64,000 nucleotides of DNA from Carnegiea gigantea (Eukaryota; Streptophyta; Magnoliopsida; Caryophyllales; Cactaceae). The notes under the pieces are model-generated. The model was given only the letters and a program-made list of their open reading frames with translations, was not told the DNA's origin and made no database searches. Below, piece after piece: positions 12,155 through 23,865 of the stretch. The position numbers were made by a program, and so were the translations under genes. Position 1 is the first letter of the stretch, and each line of letters starts with the position of its first letter. The stretch is from NCBI GenBank assembly GCA_029747015.1, contig JAKOGI010000080.1, positions 62,001 to 126,000 of the forward strand, in the 5' to 3' direction.

Positions 12155-14308
12155 TTTTATATACTATCTATGTGAAAAACATGCATATATTTTTATGAAC
12201 ATAATATTTCCATAAAGATAAAAATAAAATTCAACAACGTAAATCATATTTGAGTTTCAACATTAATCATGTACAACATTATAGAGAAAATAAGTTTATA
12301 TGCTCTTAAAATTATAATACAAAAATTACATTCATGTTTGAGTTTTTAATGTGAATATATCATATATGAAAATAGTCAAATTATAGGTGAGCGAATCATT
12401 TCAACTATTTATCCCTAAGTTTATCCATAACAAATTAACAATCTGGTTGCTATCAGTATACAATTGAACATTGGATGACCCATCTGCATTTGGGTCAATT
12501 ACTCAAATTGTTGTGCTCTTTTTATGTTGAATAATAAAATTATGGAGAATACAACAAGCAATGATTATCCGAAACTGTTGTTCTAATCTCATGTGAGACA
12601 TTATGTTAAAAATATTAATTTAAAATTATTTAATTTAAATAGAATTTTATTTTAATGGTTTTATTCAATTTTTCATGAAAAATTGTTATTTTTTAAATTT
12701 ATTTACAAGGAGGTGAAATTAATGTTAATTAAAAGAAGTACCTCGAGTGTAGAACATATTTGATTCTATAATTCGTGGGCTTGAATTTATTTTATTGTTA
12801 TTTAATTAATTGATTTATTTAAAGGTTTGTTTTCATTAATTTTGTTGTTTCAGTATTATTTCTTCTCATCCAACATAGTAATTGTAGGGAAAAAAAATTA
12901 TTTCTTCTCAAATAATTTGTTTTGTTATAGTATAAATTTCATTTTATAAATGTCACCAACATATTACACGTAATTTACTTTCATGAAATAATTTATTTAG
13001 CAAAGCATACATTAAAGACCAATAATTATGTATATATACCTTAAAATTATATTTATATAATTTTTTAATAATTTAACAATTACTTACAGTTATTTACAAC
13101 TTTAATAATTTTTTATAACTTCTTACATCTTTTTACAGTTCTTTTTATATAATTCTTACAGCTCTTCATAATTTTTTTATATAAAACACTTCATAATTTT
13201 TTTACCGTTTATAACTACATCTTACCCAAAAAAAAAAAAGAAAAAAAAAAGAAAGAGCAGGTCCTCAAAGAGGGCGAGGGAAAGGTGGGGAAGCCAACTG
13301 GAAACTCTATGCATTAAATTCTGTTAATTAAGAGAGTGAATGAAGTACAACAGAGAAACATGAACACGACATTAATAATTGACCCTCTCTTCTGTTGTTT
13401 TCTTTGGATCTTTGGCATGACTGAGTCTGAAATACACAACACGATATACGCCCTTGATTTTGGGCAAAGAATCAGTGTCGATCTTTGCATTTATTATCTT
13501 TCCATTTGATTCAACTTCATCTACTGTACAGACGTTTTGCGATAAATTTGCTCTAACAAATTACAGCTGGTCCAATTCATCATCATCCACATAAATCCAT
13601 TTTCATTTCATGCCACAAGTTGGAAATTAGATTAATTTAACTAATTTAACATTTATTACTCTTAAATAAAATCTTTATTTCCAATCTTGTAATGAAAGTA
13701 AAATAAGCCAAAATAGCACTACAATTTGTAGTCGATTGCGCCTAGACTCTAGTTAAAAAGACGCTAAAACCACAACTAAATTGTCTACCAAGATACATAT
13801 CAATATGCGATGATTATTTCAAATTCTTTATTCCTCCCCAAAAAAATGTATTGTCATTCATAGTCATAATGTTGAAAAAGATATTAAAACTACTAATTGT
13901 GCGTGTGATCTAGTCATGACCACGAGTGAATTATGAGACAAAAACAACAAAATAGGACAAATCAAATAGTGACAAATGTCAAACTTTGCATTATGCAGCT
14001 ATAAATAAGTTATAAACGATAAAGTACATACATACACCAAGTGACAATAATTGACATGCATGTTGCTGCTTGCAACACTAGAATCTTTGACTGCAAATCA
14101 AGAAGAAAGTTAATCGAATAGCCATGCACATCTAATTAGAGCCGCTACTCTTTAAAAAAAAACAAAACAAAACAAAACAAAAGAAAAGGAAACAAAAAAG
14201 AAAAAGAAACTAATGAAGCAACATAAATTACAGGTTGATACTAGCACTTTTGAATGATTAATTACTCTATCCAGGACTTTGAACCTTGCTAATCCTTGGA
14301 TTAAGCAG

Positions 14309-15796
14309 TCATGGGAGCACATTTACCTCCTTAATCTCAGGATTAATCTTCACCTCCTGCAATTGCATTCCATTGTTTGTACCATGATTAGTATTACTCC
14401 GACTATGCAATACACTCGCTGACCTCGATTTACTCAGAGTAACTATAGGCTTTTTAACCGTTACTTGGGCTTGGGCCCTCTTTTTAAGCGAATTTACCTC
14501 CACTTCTGGGCGCACCTTAATATCTCTAAACGAGCCCACCGATTTCGATCGACCCACTCTTTGTCTGCCACGTGTCGCCACCTCCTCAATCGTGAGCATG
14601 CATTGGTCTGGACTTGGAACACTGGAGACCTTCCTGCTCCTCCCAGACAAAGTTCGCCTACTCCCATGCCTCGATGTCCTCACGCTCTTCTCTTCCCCAT
14701 CACTGCCGTCGAAACCACCACCACCCAAGGGCGGCGATCTCTCCACGTCGCCCACGCGCCGCCGTAGATTATTCCAAAGTGGGGCCACACGTACTCTTTT
14801 GTACACCGTCTTAAGACACTCGACAACCTCCGCCATTGCCGGCCTCCTCTCCGCCTTTGATCTCACACATCTAACGGCCAGCAATGCCAACTCCCTGCTG
14901 ACCGTCGGATCAGTGGGTCCCCTAATCCGACGGTCACAGATTCCTTGGTAATTCCCTGATTTAACCAAAGGTAGGGCCCACTCGAGGATCGAAGGTGGAC
15001 TGTAGTTGACGTCAATGGCGCGTCGACCACTGACCATTTCCAGTAACAGAATGCCGAAGCTGAACACGTCGGATTTGGGGCTGACGTCAGCCGGCGCAAG
15101 ATAGCATGGGTCAAGGTACCCCAGCGTGCCAGCTGGCGGCGTGGACATCACGCGCACGTCTTCCACGTGTCCTCTTAGAGCCAACCCAAAATCACTCAGT
15201 CTCGCATTGCCTCTTTCATCGATGAGAACATTAGAGGATTTGATGTCTCTGTGAATAACCGGCGGGTTCGAGCCGTGGAGCGCCTGAACCGCTTTCGCTA
15301 TTTGAAGAGCGAACCGGACCCGTTTCGACCAACCCGGCGGCTTGGGGTTCTTGTGGATGAGGTCGTAGAGGGAGCCGTTGGGCATGTACTCGACGACCAG
15401 GAGTAGCCTTTTTCTGTCTCCTCCCAACGAATCGACGGCGTAGCCGATGAGGTTGACGATCCGACGGCTCCAGATCTTCGACAAGACCTCGATCTCGTTC
15501 TCGGCGGTGGCGGTAACGGAGACGGCGGTTCGCTTGACGGCGGCTGTGAGTGCGCCGCCGTCTAGGGTGGCGAGGAAGACGGAGGCCTGGCTGCCTTTGC
15601 CGAGGAAGGTACGTGGCGAGAATCCATTGGTTGCGGATTCCAGCTCAGCGAATGTGAAACGACGTATCTTGGTGGAATGATGATGGTTGGTTTTCTTCTT
15701 GTTCTTGCTCCTCAAACTCAAATTCAAATTGGGCTTGTCGAAGTTGTAGGAGTCGCAGGTGGCGACCGCGGATTCGACGTTGCAGAGGTAGCGCAT
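14309..15796 (-). CDS. Receptor-like cytoplasmic Ser/Thr kinase (At3g51990/At5g23170-type)
   Basis: Intronless gene for a 495-residue soluble kinase with no signal peptide or membrane segment. A short N-terminus (MRYLCNVESAVATC) and a basic patch (29-46) lead to FTFAELESATNGFS and then the kinase domain at about 63-335. The glycine loop is LGKGSQASV (65-73), the ATP lysine is K88 in AAVKRT, the catalytic loop is HRDIKSSNV (182-190) and the metal site is DFG (202-204). The activation segment ends GTLGYLDPCYLAPAD, where most kinases have APE; as I recall, this subfamily shares that variant. All catalytic residues are present, so it should be active. The tail (about 336-495) is basic and serine-rich, with SRHGSRRTLSGRSRK, RSKSVGSF and KSRSASVL, which are plausible phosphorylation or 14-3-3 sites. 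The start is the first ATG and matches the family's opening. Substrate and upstream receptor are unknown. Confidence 0.93.
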   Translation of the reverse strand: MRYLCNVESAVATCDSYNFDKPNLNLSLRSKNKKKTNHHHSTKIRRFTFAELESATNGFSPRTFLGKGSQASVFLATLDGGALTAAVKRTAVSVTATAENEIEVLSKIWSRRIVNLIGYAVDSLGGDRKRLLLVVEYMPNGSLYDLIHKNPKPPGWSKRVRFALQIAKAVQALHGSNPPVIHRDIKSSNVLIDERGNARLSDFGLALRGHVEDVRVMSTPPAGTLGYLDPCYLAPADVSPKSDVFSFGILLLEMVSGRRAIDVNYSPPSILEWALPLVKSGNYQGICDRRIRGPTDPTVSRELALLAVRCVRSKAERRPAMAEVVECLKTVYKRVRVAPLWNNLRRRVGDVERSPPLGGGGFDGSDGEEKSVRTSRHGSRRTLSGRSRKVSSVPSPDQCMLTIEEVATRGRQRVGRSKSVGSFRDIKVRPEVEVNSLKKRAQAQVTVKKPIVTLSKSRSASVLHSRSNTNHGTNNGMQLQEVKINPEIKEVNVLP

Positions 15797-17469
15797 TTTG
15801 GTTGAGGAGGAGAGAGAGAGAAGGCCGTGTTTGGGTTGGAAAAAAAATGAAGGAGAAGAGAACGTGTAGAAGCCATGGGTGATTGAGGGAATTTGTGGAA
15901 AGTGGCCATGACTGGCGTGATAGCGAGAATATTTTCTTTTTCTTTTTCTTTTTCTTTTCTTTTATTACAGCTTTTTTTGCTATTTAAAATGTTTGATGGG
16001 GGAGTGTGAAATGTGAAAGTCACCGAAGAAAGATGAATGAAAATTCAAAGGGTTGGGGGGTGAGCGGGTGAGAAGGGGGGAGTTGATATTCTTTAATGTT
16101 GAATAATGGGTGCATGTAAAGATGTGCGCAGAGAGAAAAAAAATAAGAGAGTGGGGGAAGTAAGTCGTCATTGATCTTTAATAATTAATAATAGGGGGGT
16201 GGCGTGGATTATTTCCCCATCCCAAGGGATTTTGGCTCTTTTCATAAGTTATTTCGAATAGAGTGTGTTGGATTAGATTATGTTAATCTAAGATTTTCTA
16301 GAATGTTGATAACATAAGTTTCGCGGTCTTAGTTTTATTTAATTCTAGTAGGGACACGGTCATGGGAATTTAAGATCTATTAAAATCATGACATGGATGG
16401 ATTGGATGTATCACTAGGTCATCACTGAAATGTAATTTTTAAAAAAATGAGACTTGTTTTAAAATGGAGATTTAGTTTGTCATTCTTTCCCATCCTCATC
16501 TTTCTATGGGAGCCTCGCTTTGCTCATGATAGTCTGTAGACCCCATTTTCTTCTTCTTCTTCTTTTTCTTTTTTTTTTGGGTTATGATTGAAATTACTTT
16601 ATTAGTGGTTTTCATTCAACAAAGTTAGTCCAATGGTTAGAGTCACTTTATCTTCAATTTTAATGGGTTTCTTTGATTATTCACTCTTTTTGCAGAGAGC
16701 AAAGTTAAAAATAACGTACATGTACAGGTTCTAAATTAAAATAGTACATATCATATCAGTACCCTTTTGTACCATTTTGTAAATATTTAAAAAAAATTAT
16801 GTACACCTTATAATTTTACAAGCATATGTTATCTAAAGAAAAGTTGGAATCGGGCAAAGAAGCACCAATGGGGGGAGGATTAAGGAAGTTGCTTGCGTCT
16901 TCCCCTGTCTCACATCGTTGAAGGAATGAAAACTCCAAGTCAAAAACTCTACAAATGGGGTCAAAAGGCCGTGCACCCATCAATAAGCTGAAAGCAAGGC
17001 TTGTATTAATTGTTGTGGCCCAGTTGGCTTTGTAAAAGATATTGGGCCTTTAATTTTCTTTCCACAGTGTGGAAGCTTATACTGTTTGTATTTAGAACTT
17101 AGCGGCATAGCCTGAGACGGCCAAAATAGGGCGAGAACAAGCAATATAGACTGAGATTTTTTTGGTACAATTTAGATGATCGTTTTTCTGCTTTTAATGC
17201 AAAATGATATGTACCACCGGTATACCGTGGATACGGTACGAGATTTATAACATTATTAAAGAGTGATTTGCAACTTGAAAATTTAGGTAAATAGTCACTC
17301 ATATAATGTCTCCTTCGCCATGTTTATATACGGACATGCTCTAGGCCGAAGATGTCCTAGCCTAATGGACAAGGACTCCACATTCGACGCTTTTACTCAG
17401 GTCCGAAATTGGGGGAGAACATATGTTACCTCTTTTATGAGGATTTGTGCATTGTGCGGATGGTTGACC

Positions 17470-17778
17470 TAGGTAACTAAGCTTTGGCATGCAATTCTCC
17501 CTTTCATGGCTCGTTATGGCCCATTAGTGACCCCCTAAGATAAGGGCCCAATAGGCTGGACGTGTTTACCCATGTGAAAAAAAAATGGATGCACTCCAGA
17601 TCCCCTTCTCACAAATATGACATAGGTTACTGAGCTTTGGCATGCACTTCTCCCTTTCCTGGCTCGTCATGACCCATTACTGACCCCCCAAGATAAGGGC
17701 CCAATAGGCTGGACATGTCTACCCATGTGGGGAAAAAAAAAATAGATGCATTCCAGATCCCCTTCTCACAAATATGAC
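17470..17778 (+). repeat. Tandem duplication, period about 153 bp
   Basis: Two consecutive copies, 17470-17622 and 17623 to about 17778. Both contain GAGCTTTGGCATGCA-like, AAGATAAGGGCCCAATAGG and CCAGATCCCCTTCTCAC words. They differ by scattered substitutions and by the length of an A-run. No coding frame is shared. Confidence 0.9.
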
Positions 17779-19594
17779 CCAACTAGATTTTAAACTCGTG
17801 TTATGCACAGGTTACTGTACAATTTTAGTTCAGTTACGATTTATTTTCTAAATCTTGTAATTAATTTGATGATTAGTACTTATTAACGCATAGAGTTCTA
17901 AAATGTCTTCTTGTCTACCAAATTAACCCATCAAAAGTCTTCATCTTACCTTAAATGCCACTCCAACCGCCACGTATCAGAACTACATCATTTGCAATCA
18001 ATTTTATATATGATGATATGATATGATATGTCATTCCTATTGATTTAGCTCCGAAGCTACAACTATGGAAGGGCCTTTTAAGTTGAACTTGTACTATAAG
18101 GAGTAACAATTAAATAGAAAAAGATTTCAATATCAATACATTACGATGCCCACAAACATGAAGCCCTAATAGTAAATTGATTTTAGCATTGACACGTTAG
18201 CTTCTTAAGAGTCACCCTGCATTATGCTCCATCAGTAAATATGCTACTTGAAAGTTGAAGCTTACCTTAAAATTATTTATTAAAACCGACCATTACATGA
18301 TTACAATTGCTCTAAGTCAATTAATTGTACAGGATAAAAGTGAATCTAAGCCACCATAAAACTATAGTATTATGTTGAGTCAAGAAACTCCTCATTATAT
18401 ATAGACAAACGTCATCTATCTCGTCACTATCTTAAGACAGACAAATTATCAATGAGAAAGAACAATTTACCAAGAAATTATGCACCTAAAATACGTCTCC
18501 AATTAATGAAACCAATTACTATATTGATGAGGGAAAAAAGATGTATTCACATGGAACAACCACGTACCACTAGTAGATTTGACCTCCCACCATTGCCAGT
18601 AATGTTATCAGCGCAAAGCCCACCAAAACTTTCGCCATCCCTGCCAAAATCCATTAGCAAAATAAAAAGTACTTAGTCGAGTTTGCCTTAGTTTGCAATC
18701 ATTAGATTATGAATCCAAGAACAACATTACACAACAGCTGCAGTAGCACCTTGGTAAATCTTGCAGTCATAGATTCCGAGTTCAAATCGTAGATGCAGCG
18801 TTTTCTTTTTTGGAACAATCTTTTTCATGTTTTAGAATAACAATTCTTGCCTTCTGAGTCGATCTGTTCTTGACCAACTTGGCTTTGTACCTACCTGTGT
18901 GCACAAGCCTGTCTGGGGCAGACACAACATTCATCTCTTAAAATAATTATATTAGCACCCCTAATGGACCACTTTAAATAGCAAAAAAAGTTATATGATG
19001 TTCACATTATTTTCGTTGATAGATAAATTTTATTTGTGTTACATGCGAGACTAAAACTAAACCAATTTCAAAATAGTTTCTACCCAACTTCACTAAACAA
19101 TTAACGACTTCATAAATTTTTACTCACCAACAAGAGGAGGAGGTATATTTCTCGTCACTGGCGTCACAGATTGACTTATCATCATCTCATTTAGCATGCT
19201 TTATAACAAATTCACTATCTACTGTCTCCATCATACTTATATATATTTTTTCCATAATCATATAGTTTTCAATTGTTAATCCCATTAGTTATACATGAAG
19301 TTGTTATATACTTAACTTTTTCATTGAGTTTTTCCATTATCTCTTATTAATTATAATATTAATCATGTCTACCATAACTATTTATTTATTATTTCGATAA
19401 CATCTAGAAAATGTTTATTTGAACATGTTCCGTGCAAAATATGGATCCAGACTAGTATTACAAAATAGAAATTCAAACCTATATCTAAATTTTTTAGAAA
19501 ATGTTAAAAATTTTGAATGAAATATCTTACATCTTGAATACAAAGAGACGCCTTAAGTTTAAGTAAATGATTTGATTTCTATAACATTGGCTAA

Positions 19595-20299
19595 GAGCAA
19601 GCCCAGCGCTAAGCGCGCGGGCCAGACTTTTGACATGGCAAGCAGGCGGGTGAAGGGGAGAGAATTCAGTGCAAGGCCCGCGAGACAAGGCCCGCAGGAC
19701 GGCTCGGGGCCATGAGCGGCCCTTTGGCCCAATTTTCCTTTTTTTCTTTTTTTTGTTTTCCTTATGTTTTTTTCTTTTTTTTTTTGTTTTTGTTATTTTT
19801 TTGGATTTTTCTTGTGTTTCTTTTTTTGATTAGTTTTTTTGATTTTTGTTTTGTTTAAAATTTTTATTTATTTATTTATTGAATTTTTAAAAAGAATTTG
19901 TAATTTTTTTAGAAATTATTCAACTATTACCAAATTATTATATGCATATTATTTGTCCCAAAAAAATTATTATTCTACCAAATTAGTATTATTTATTTGG
20001 TTTTTGAAAAGAATTTGTAATTTTTTTAACAAAATTGTTGTATTACCAAATTATTATGTGCACATTATTTTTTCCGAAATTAATAAACCCAAACAACTGA
20101 CCAAAACAAAAGCAATAAACCAATTAAGTATGGTTAGGTGTGGGGTCCATTTGTATTATTTTATTTGGTGAGTTAAAGTGGTGAGCCTTGCATTGGAGAG
20201 AGTGAGGATTGTGAGATAAAAAGTTGGAGAGAAGGTTGATGTGACAATGATAGGCCCCCACCCGTGAGCCAAAAAATTAGCTCACGGCTGGGAATGCTC
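19595..20299. mobile_element. PIF/Harbinger-like nonautonomous element
   Basis: The left end reads GAGCAAGCCCAGC, and the right end, reverse-complemented, reads GAGCATTCCCAGC. Both are flanked by TAA (19592-19594 and 20300-20302). A 3-bp TAA/TTA target duplication with GAGCAxxxCCAGC-type ends is characteristic of PIF/Harbinger MITEs. The 705-bp interior has no transposase frame. It contains two diverged copies of an about 125-bp AT-rich unit (near 19860 and 19985) sharing AAAGAATTTGTAATTTTTTT and ACCAAATTATTAT. Confidence 0.7.
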
Positions 20300-20816
20300 T
20301 AAAGGGAGGTTCATGTTTCAAATACGCTGCCCTTGCGCTTCCTTCCAGGTTCCACCTATGCTGTTGATTGTATCATGTCACCACCTTACTGCAAATATCT
20401 TGTTAATTTGAATTTGTCCCTTACTTGATGGGTACATAATAATGCATTTACCAGATTAATTTATGTGACTGACGCGGTAACATAGGAGTAAAGGTTCTCC
20501 CTTGTTAATTAGTAGCCTATATGTGAGGGGTGCATTGAAGTATGAAAGTGAGTGTTGTCTATATTGATAAACTTAAAGATTTTGACTTTTCAGTACGTAT
20601 TTAAGCTCAAATGAGGTTTCAACCCAAAACCAATTAATAATGGGTAGAGTAACTCATGAGCTTGCATACATGCTCGAACCGTTTAATGTTATCAATGTGG
20701 ACAATGTCCACTTTTATAGTTCAACACGTCCCCTTTCATGTGGGCTACTAACAAGGCTCAACACGTGCACGCAATTGTAATCAAACGAAGATGGCGACAA
20801 ATCAAGATCGAGCAAC

Positions 20817-21019
20817 CCACTCTAATACCATGTTAACAAAATTATTGAAAAAATGTAAGATGTATTGTATTCCTCTCAGAAGAGATAAGTGTTATATAAA
20901 AGTACGTAGTGGTAAATAAGGTAATGTAATAATTTTAGGAGAAACTATACATGATACTAACCTAAAATATGATAAAAATATTACAAATAATATATTACAA
21001 TTTTATAGCAATCTTAACA
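20817..21019 (-). mobile_element. Short LTR with tRNA-Met primer-binding site
   Basis: On the minus strand a 189-bp segment (21019 to 20831) begins TGTTAAGATTGC and ends TTTTGTTAACA, so it has the TG...CA ends and a TGTTAA/TTAACA inverted terminus of an LTR. It is followed directly by TGGTATTAGAG, one mismatch from the initiator tRNA-Met primer-binding site TGGTATCAGAG. Internal-like sequence continues towards 20590 without a coding frame. A matching second LTR was not found, so the element is a truncated or TRIM-like copy. Confidence 0.6.
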
Positions 21020-21427
21020 AAGCCACGTCTCTCATCGATCAAAGGTTTGGCTAATAAGCATTCCGTACAGACGCACTCCACCTACAACACAAGTGAGTGT
21101 TCACCATTAAGTTGAGTATTCATCATCATGCGAGTCTTAATTTCAATTACAGGGACAGGTAGGGAGAATAAGGAAGCCTACTATGAGATTTTGAGTTGGT
21201 AATTAAGTCGGTCCGTGTCGAAGTATTAGAGTATACTAATTGTAGGCTAACTTAATTTACTTCTATATTTAACATCAAAATTCGTTGTAATTTGAGATCA
21301 ATTACATTAATTGATAGATTACTACGTTAATAAAATTCAAAACAATAGATAATTTTGCTCGTCATCCTTGTACAAACAATTTAATCAAAATTTTAAACTG
21401 CTGAGACCTTTTATTTATTTAACTGTA

Positions 21428-21428
21428 A

Positions 21429-21459
<31 letters not shown>

Positions 21460-21460
21460 A
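21428..21460 (+). repeat. AAAT tetranucleotide microsatellite
   Basis: About eight consecutive AAAT units. Confidence 0.9.
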
Positions 21461-22559
21461 AGAAACTACCAATGTGGGGGGCCTGCATTGAAAAAGAAAC
21501 AGAAGAAGTCTCAATTTGCAAAGATGCCAATTCTGATTTCTGAAGATATTAGATCACACAATTCTGGGCCTGGAGTGCATTTTCTGGCCCAAAATATCTC
21601 CATAGGCAACGTTATCACTCGTGACAATATATATATATATAGAGAGAGAGGGAGATTTTGAGGAGTACCAAAATCAAGGGGGCAGAATTTTATTCGAGCA
21701 AAATACCCAGCGGAATTACGTCCCCAAAGATCTGTTCCAAATTGTTAATCAGACACATTCTTGCTAGAAGACGTGCATAGTGTTGCCACATTTTGCATGA
21801 TTAGATAAAATGTAACCAGAGAAGCCGACTAGTTGGACTTCAAATCTCCATTTTACTAGGCTTTTTTTTGGATTGTTTGTAAAACTTACCATGTCTACAC
21901 GTTATGGAGCTTAAGTTACCAAAAAAACAAAAAGTTTATAACAATTTTTTGCAGGTAAAAATGGTGTGACTCAAATAAACATAAATCAAAGACAGTAAAA
22001 GGTACAGTAATATGCCGAAATCATCACCCTCTCACTCTTCGGCTTTCCCCTCCCTTTTTTGTTTTTTGGTATGAAAAGAAGACAACAAAGAGTAGACGTG
22101 AGCACTAAGACACAAGTATGTCATAACAAATCTTACATACTTTATTAGTTTAGTTACTTAACATCCAATTAAATTGATATTCTATGGTCAAATATGATTA
22201 TTTTTTACACCTTGGCTTTTGTATGTTGTAATCCGTGGATGAAATCTAGAACAAATAATTGTGGTACAACATTTTCAAATGAAAAACTTTCTTTCTTAAA
22301 CACGAACATCCATTCTCATCTTAAAAAAAGAAAAAGTTGTGAAATGTCATTGTCACGATTACCCATACATGCATGACCTATATTGAGTTCTGCCCATGCC
22401 GTCGCATTAGACTATACCAATTTACGTTGTCCTAGTCCTGTTCCTAGGACGTACATTTATCGCGGCCCCAGCACCCGGGGGGTTCCATTTTTCAAAAGGG
22501 GCACGGGCAATCCATCAAGGCTTGGCTGAAAATTTCTAATTCTTAACATATATATAATA

Positions 22560-22647
22560 TAAAATTAATTTTGTATAAGACCATCTCACCATAACTTATC
22601 ATGGTAAATTTTTATGAGATTGTCTCATATAAGAATTTTTATATATG
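22560..22647. mobile_element. Short inverted-repeat element (TATAAGAC..CTCA type)
   Basis: TTGTATAAGACCATCTCAC near 22572 is mirrored by GAGATTGTCTCATATAAGAA near 22617-22636, forming an imperfect hairpin about 75-85 bp long. TATGAGACxxTCTCA ends of this kind are common in small plant MITEs. Family assignment is tentative. Confidence 0.5.
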
Positions 22648-23865
22648 TGTATATAATTTGACACTCCATCATGGGGGGGAGAGGTTCAATCATTTCTTCT
22701 AACCCTATTCCCTTTGCTTTTCCCCAGATCTAGAGCCCCCCCCCCCCTCTTTTTGAGTTATACCTCTTTAACCCCTCCCCCTTCCTTGAAATGGGTATTC
22801 TATATTGTAAGCATCTTAATAATCAAGCATGTTCTGCGCAGGAATAGGGGGAAAAGGGCACATCACACGTTCACATTTATCATTATAAAAGAGATTGAAG
22901 ATTGATTAGCAACATAATTAAATATACAAAGTCGATTACCTGTTGCATTATACTAACGTGATTAAATTGAGTAAGGTAACATATTAAATTAAGAACGTAC
23001 ATGCATCAACACATATATCTATTGTTATTTGTTCTGATCTTGCTTTGACAATTATACTATATTAGTGTAAAGTTTAAACTAAAAAGTCTAGAAAATTAGC
23101 CTACTCTAAACAAATCCTAAGCTCTGTCCTCAAAAACTTAAATAGCGGATTCACAAACTAAATGTACAACAATATATAGAACTTAATAAGTAATCATCAT
23201 ACATGAACTAGTTTTTAATGAATGATATCACTAAATTTATAACAATAGAACTCGAGACGCAAACACATATCAACTAATGTAACATAAAATAACATTAATA
23301 AAATGGTGTATCGTTAATCTTATGTATTATAAATCTAGATTCAAACTCCACCTGCTATGTCTATGATATTACCCTCGAAAGAATATACAAAGATGAACGC
23401 CATAACACACGAATGTGATTCAACGGTAATATTATGTGCATAAAAGTGCATGCATGTTGAGTATGGCTCCCAACACTGGCCTTTTCCGAACCGACGGCGA
23501 CCCCTACTTCCATCAAAATTCTCTTTCAAAATATCATCTTGGATAGAGAAACATACATGCATACTAGCATATATATCTATACATATGGTCGCGTACATTG
23601 TATCAGGCCCCTTACTTCCATCAAAATTCTCTTTCAAGCAATCTAACGATAATATTAATATTCCAACAATTAAAAATAAAAAAAGCAAAAACGGCCCATA
23701 ACACACGAAGAAAAACTTGGAAAAAAAATCCCGCAAAATGTATATTATTTGTAGGGATATTATGACAAATATACTCCGTCTGATATTGGTAAACACTAGA
23801 TCGATCAGATGGCTGTGAGAAATTAATTTTTATCTTTTTCTAACGGGCATTGATTGATTGATTAA

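Larger units (their letters stand above)
3763..14308. other. Long gene-poor intergenic region
   Basis: No credible coding exon was found. The region holds a CAAATN hexamer array (4213-4283), a SINE (about 5525-5740), an ATT microsatellite (8082-8124), an LTR-like remnant (about 9000-9690), GGGTAT-rich transposon scraps (10290-10400 and 10800-10930), a TA microsatellite (12123-12152) and degenerate TTACAACTT-type low-complexity tracts (about 11965-12075 and 13080-13215). Small open frames here sit in low-complexity sequence and are not supported. Confidence 0.6.
15797..23865. other. Kinase promoter and gene-poor intergenic region
   Basis: Just upstream of the kinase ATG is a TTTTTC-type repeat (about 15933-15962) and an AT-rich TTTAAATAGC on the minus strand near 15981-15990 that could be a TATA element. 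Beyond it no coding exon is seen. Mobile and repeat features are listed separately (17470-17778, 19595-20299, 20817-21019, 21428-21460, 22560-22647). A stretch at 17340-17415 has an A-box-like TAGCCTAATGG and a weak B-box-like word. Confidence 0.5.

Noticed and set aside
14465..15680. Plus-strand frames of 66-119 codons opposite the kinase gene
   Set aside because: They are antisense shadows of an intact kinase ORF and have no family resemblance.
18725..18800. tRNA-like boxes (TAGCACCTTGGTAAA and GAGTTCAAATC)
   Set aside because: The B box is poor, the stems do not pair and no SINE body is recognised. It is too weak to list as a feature.
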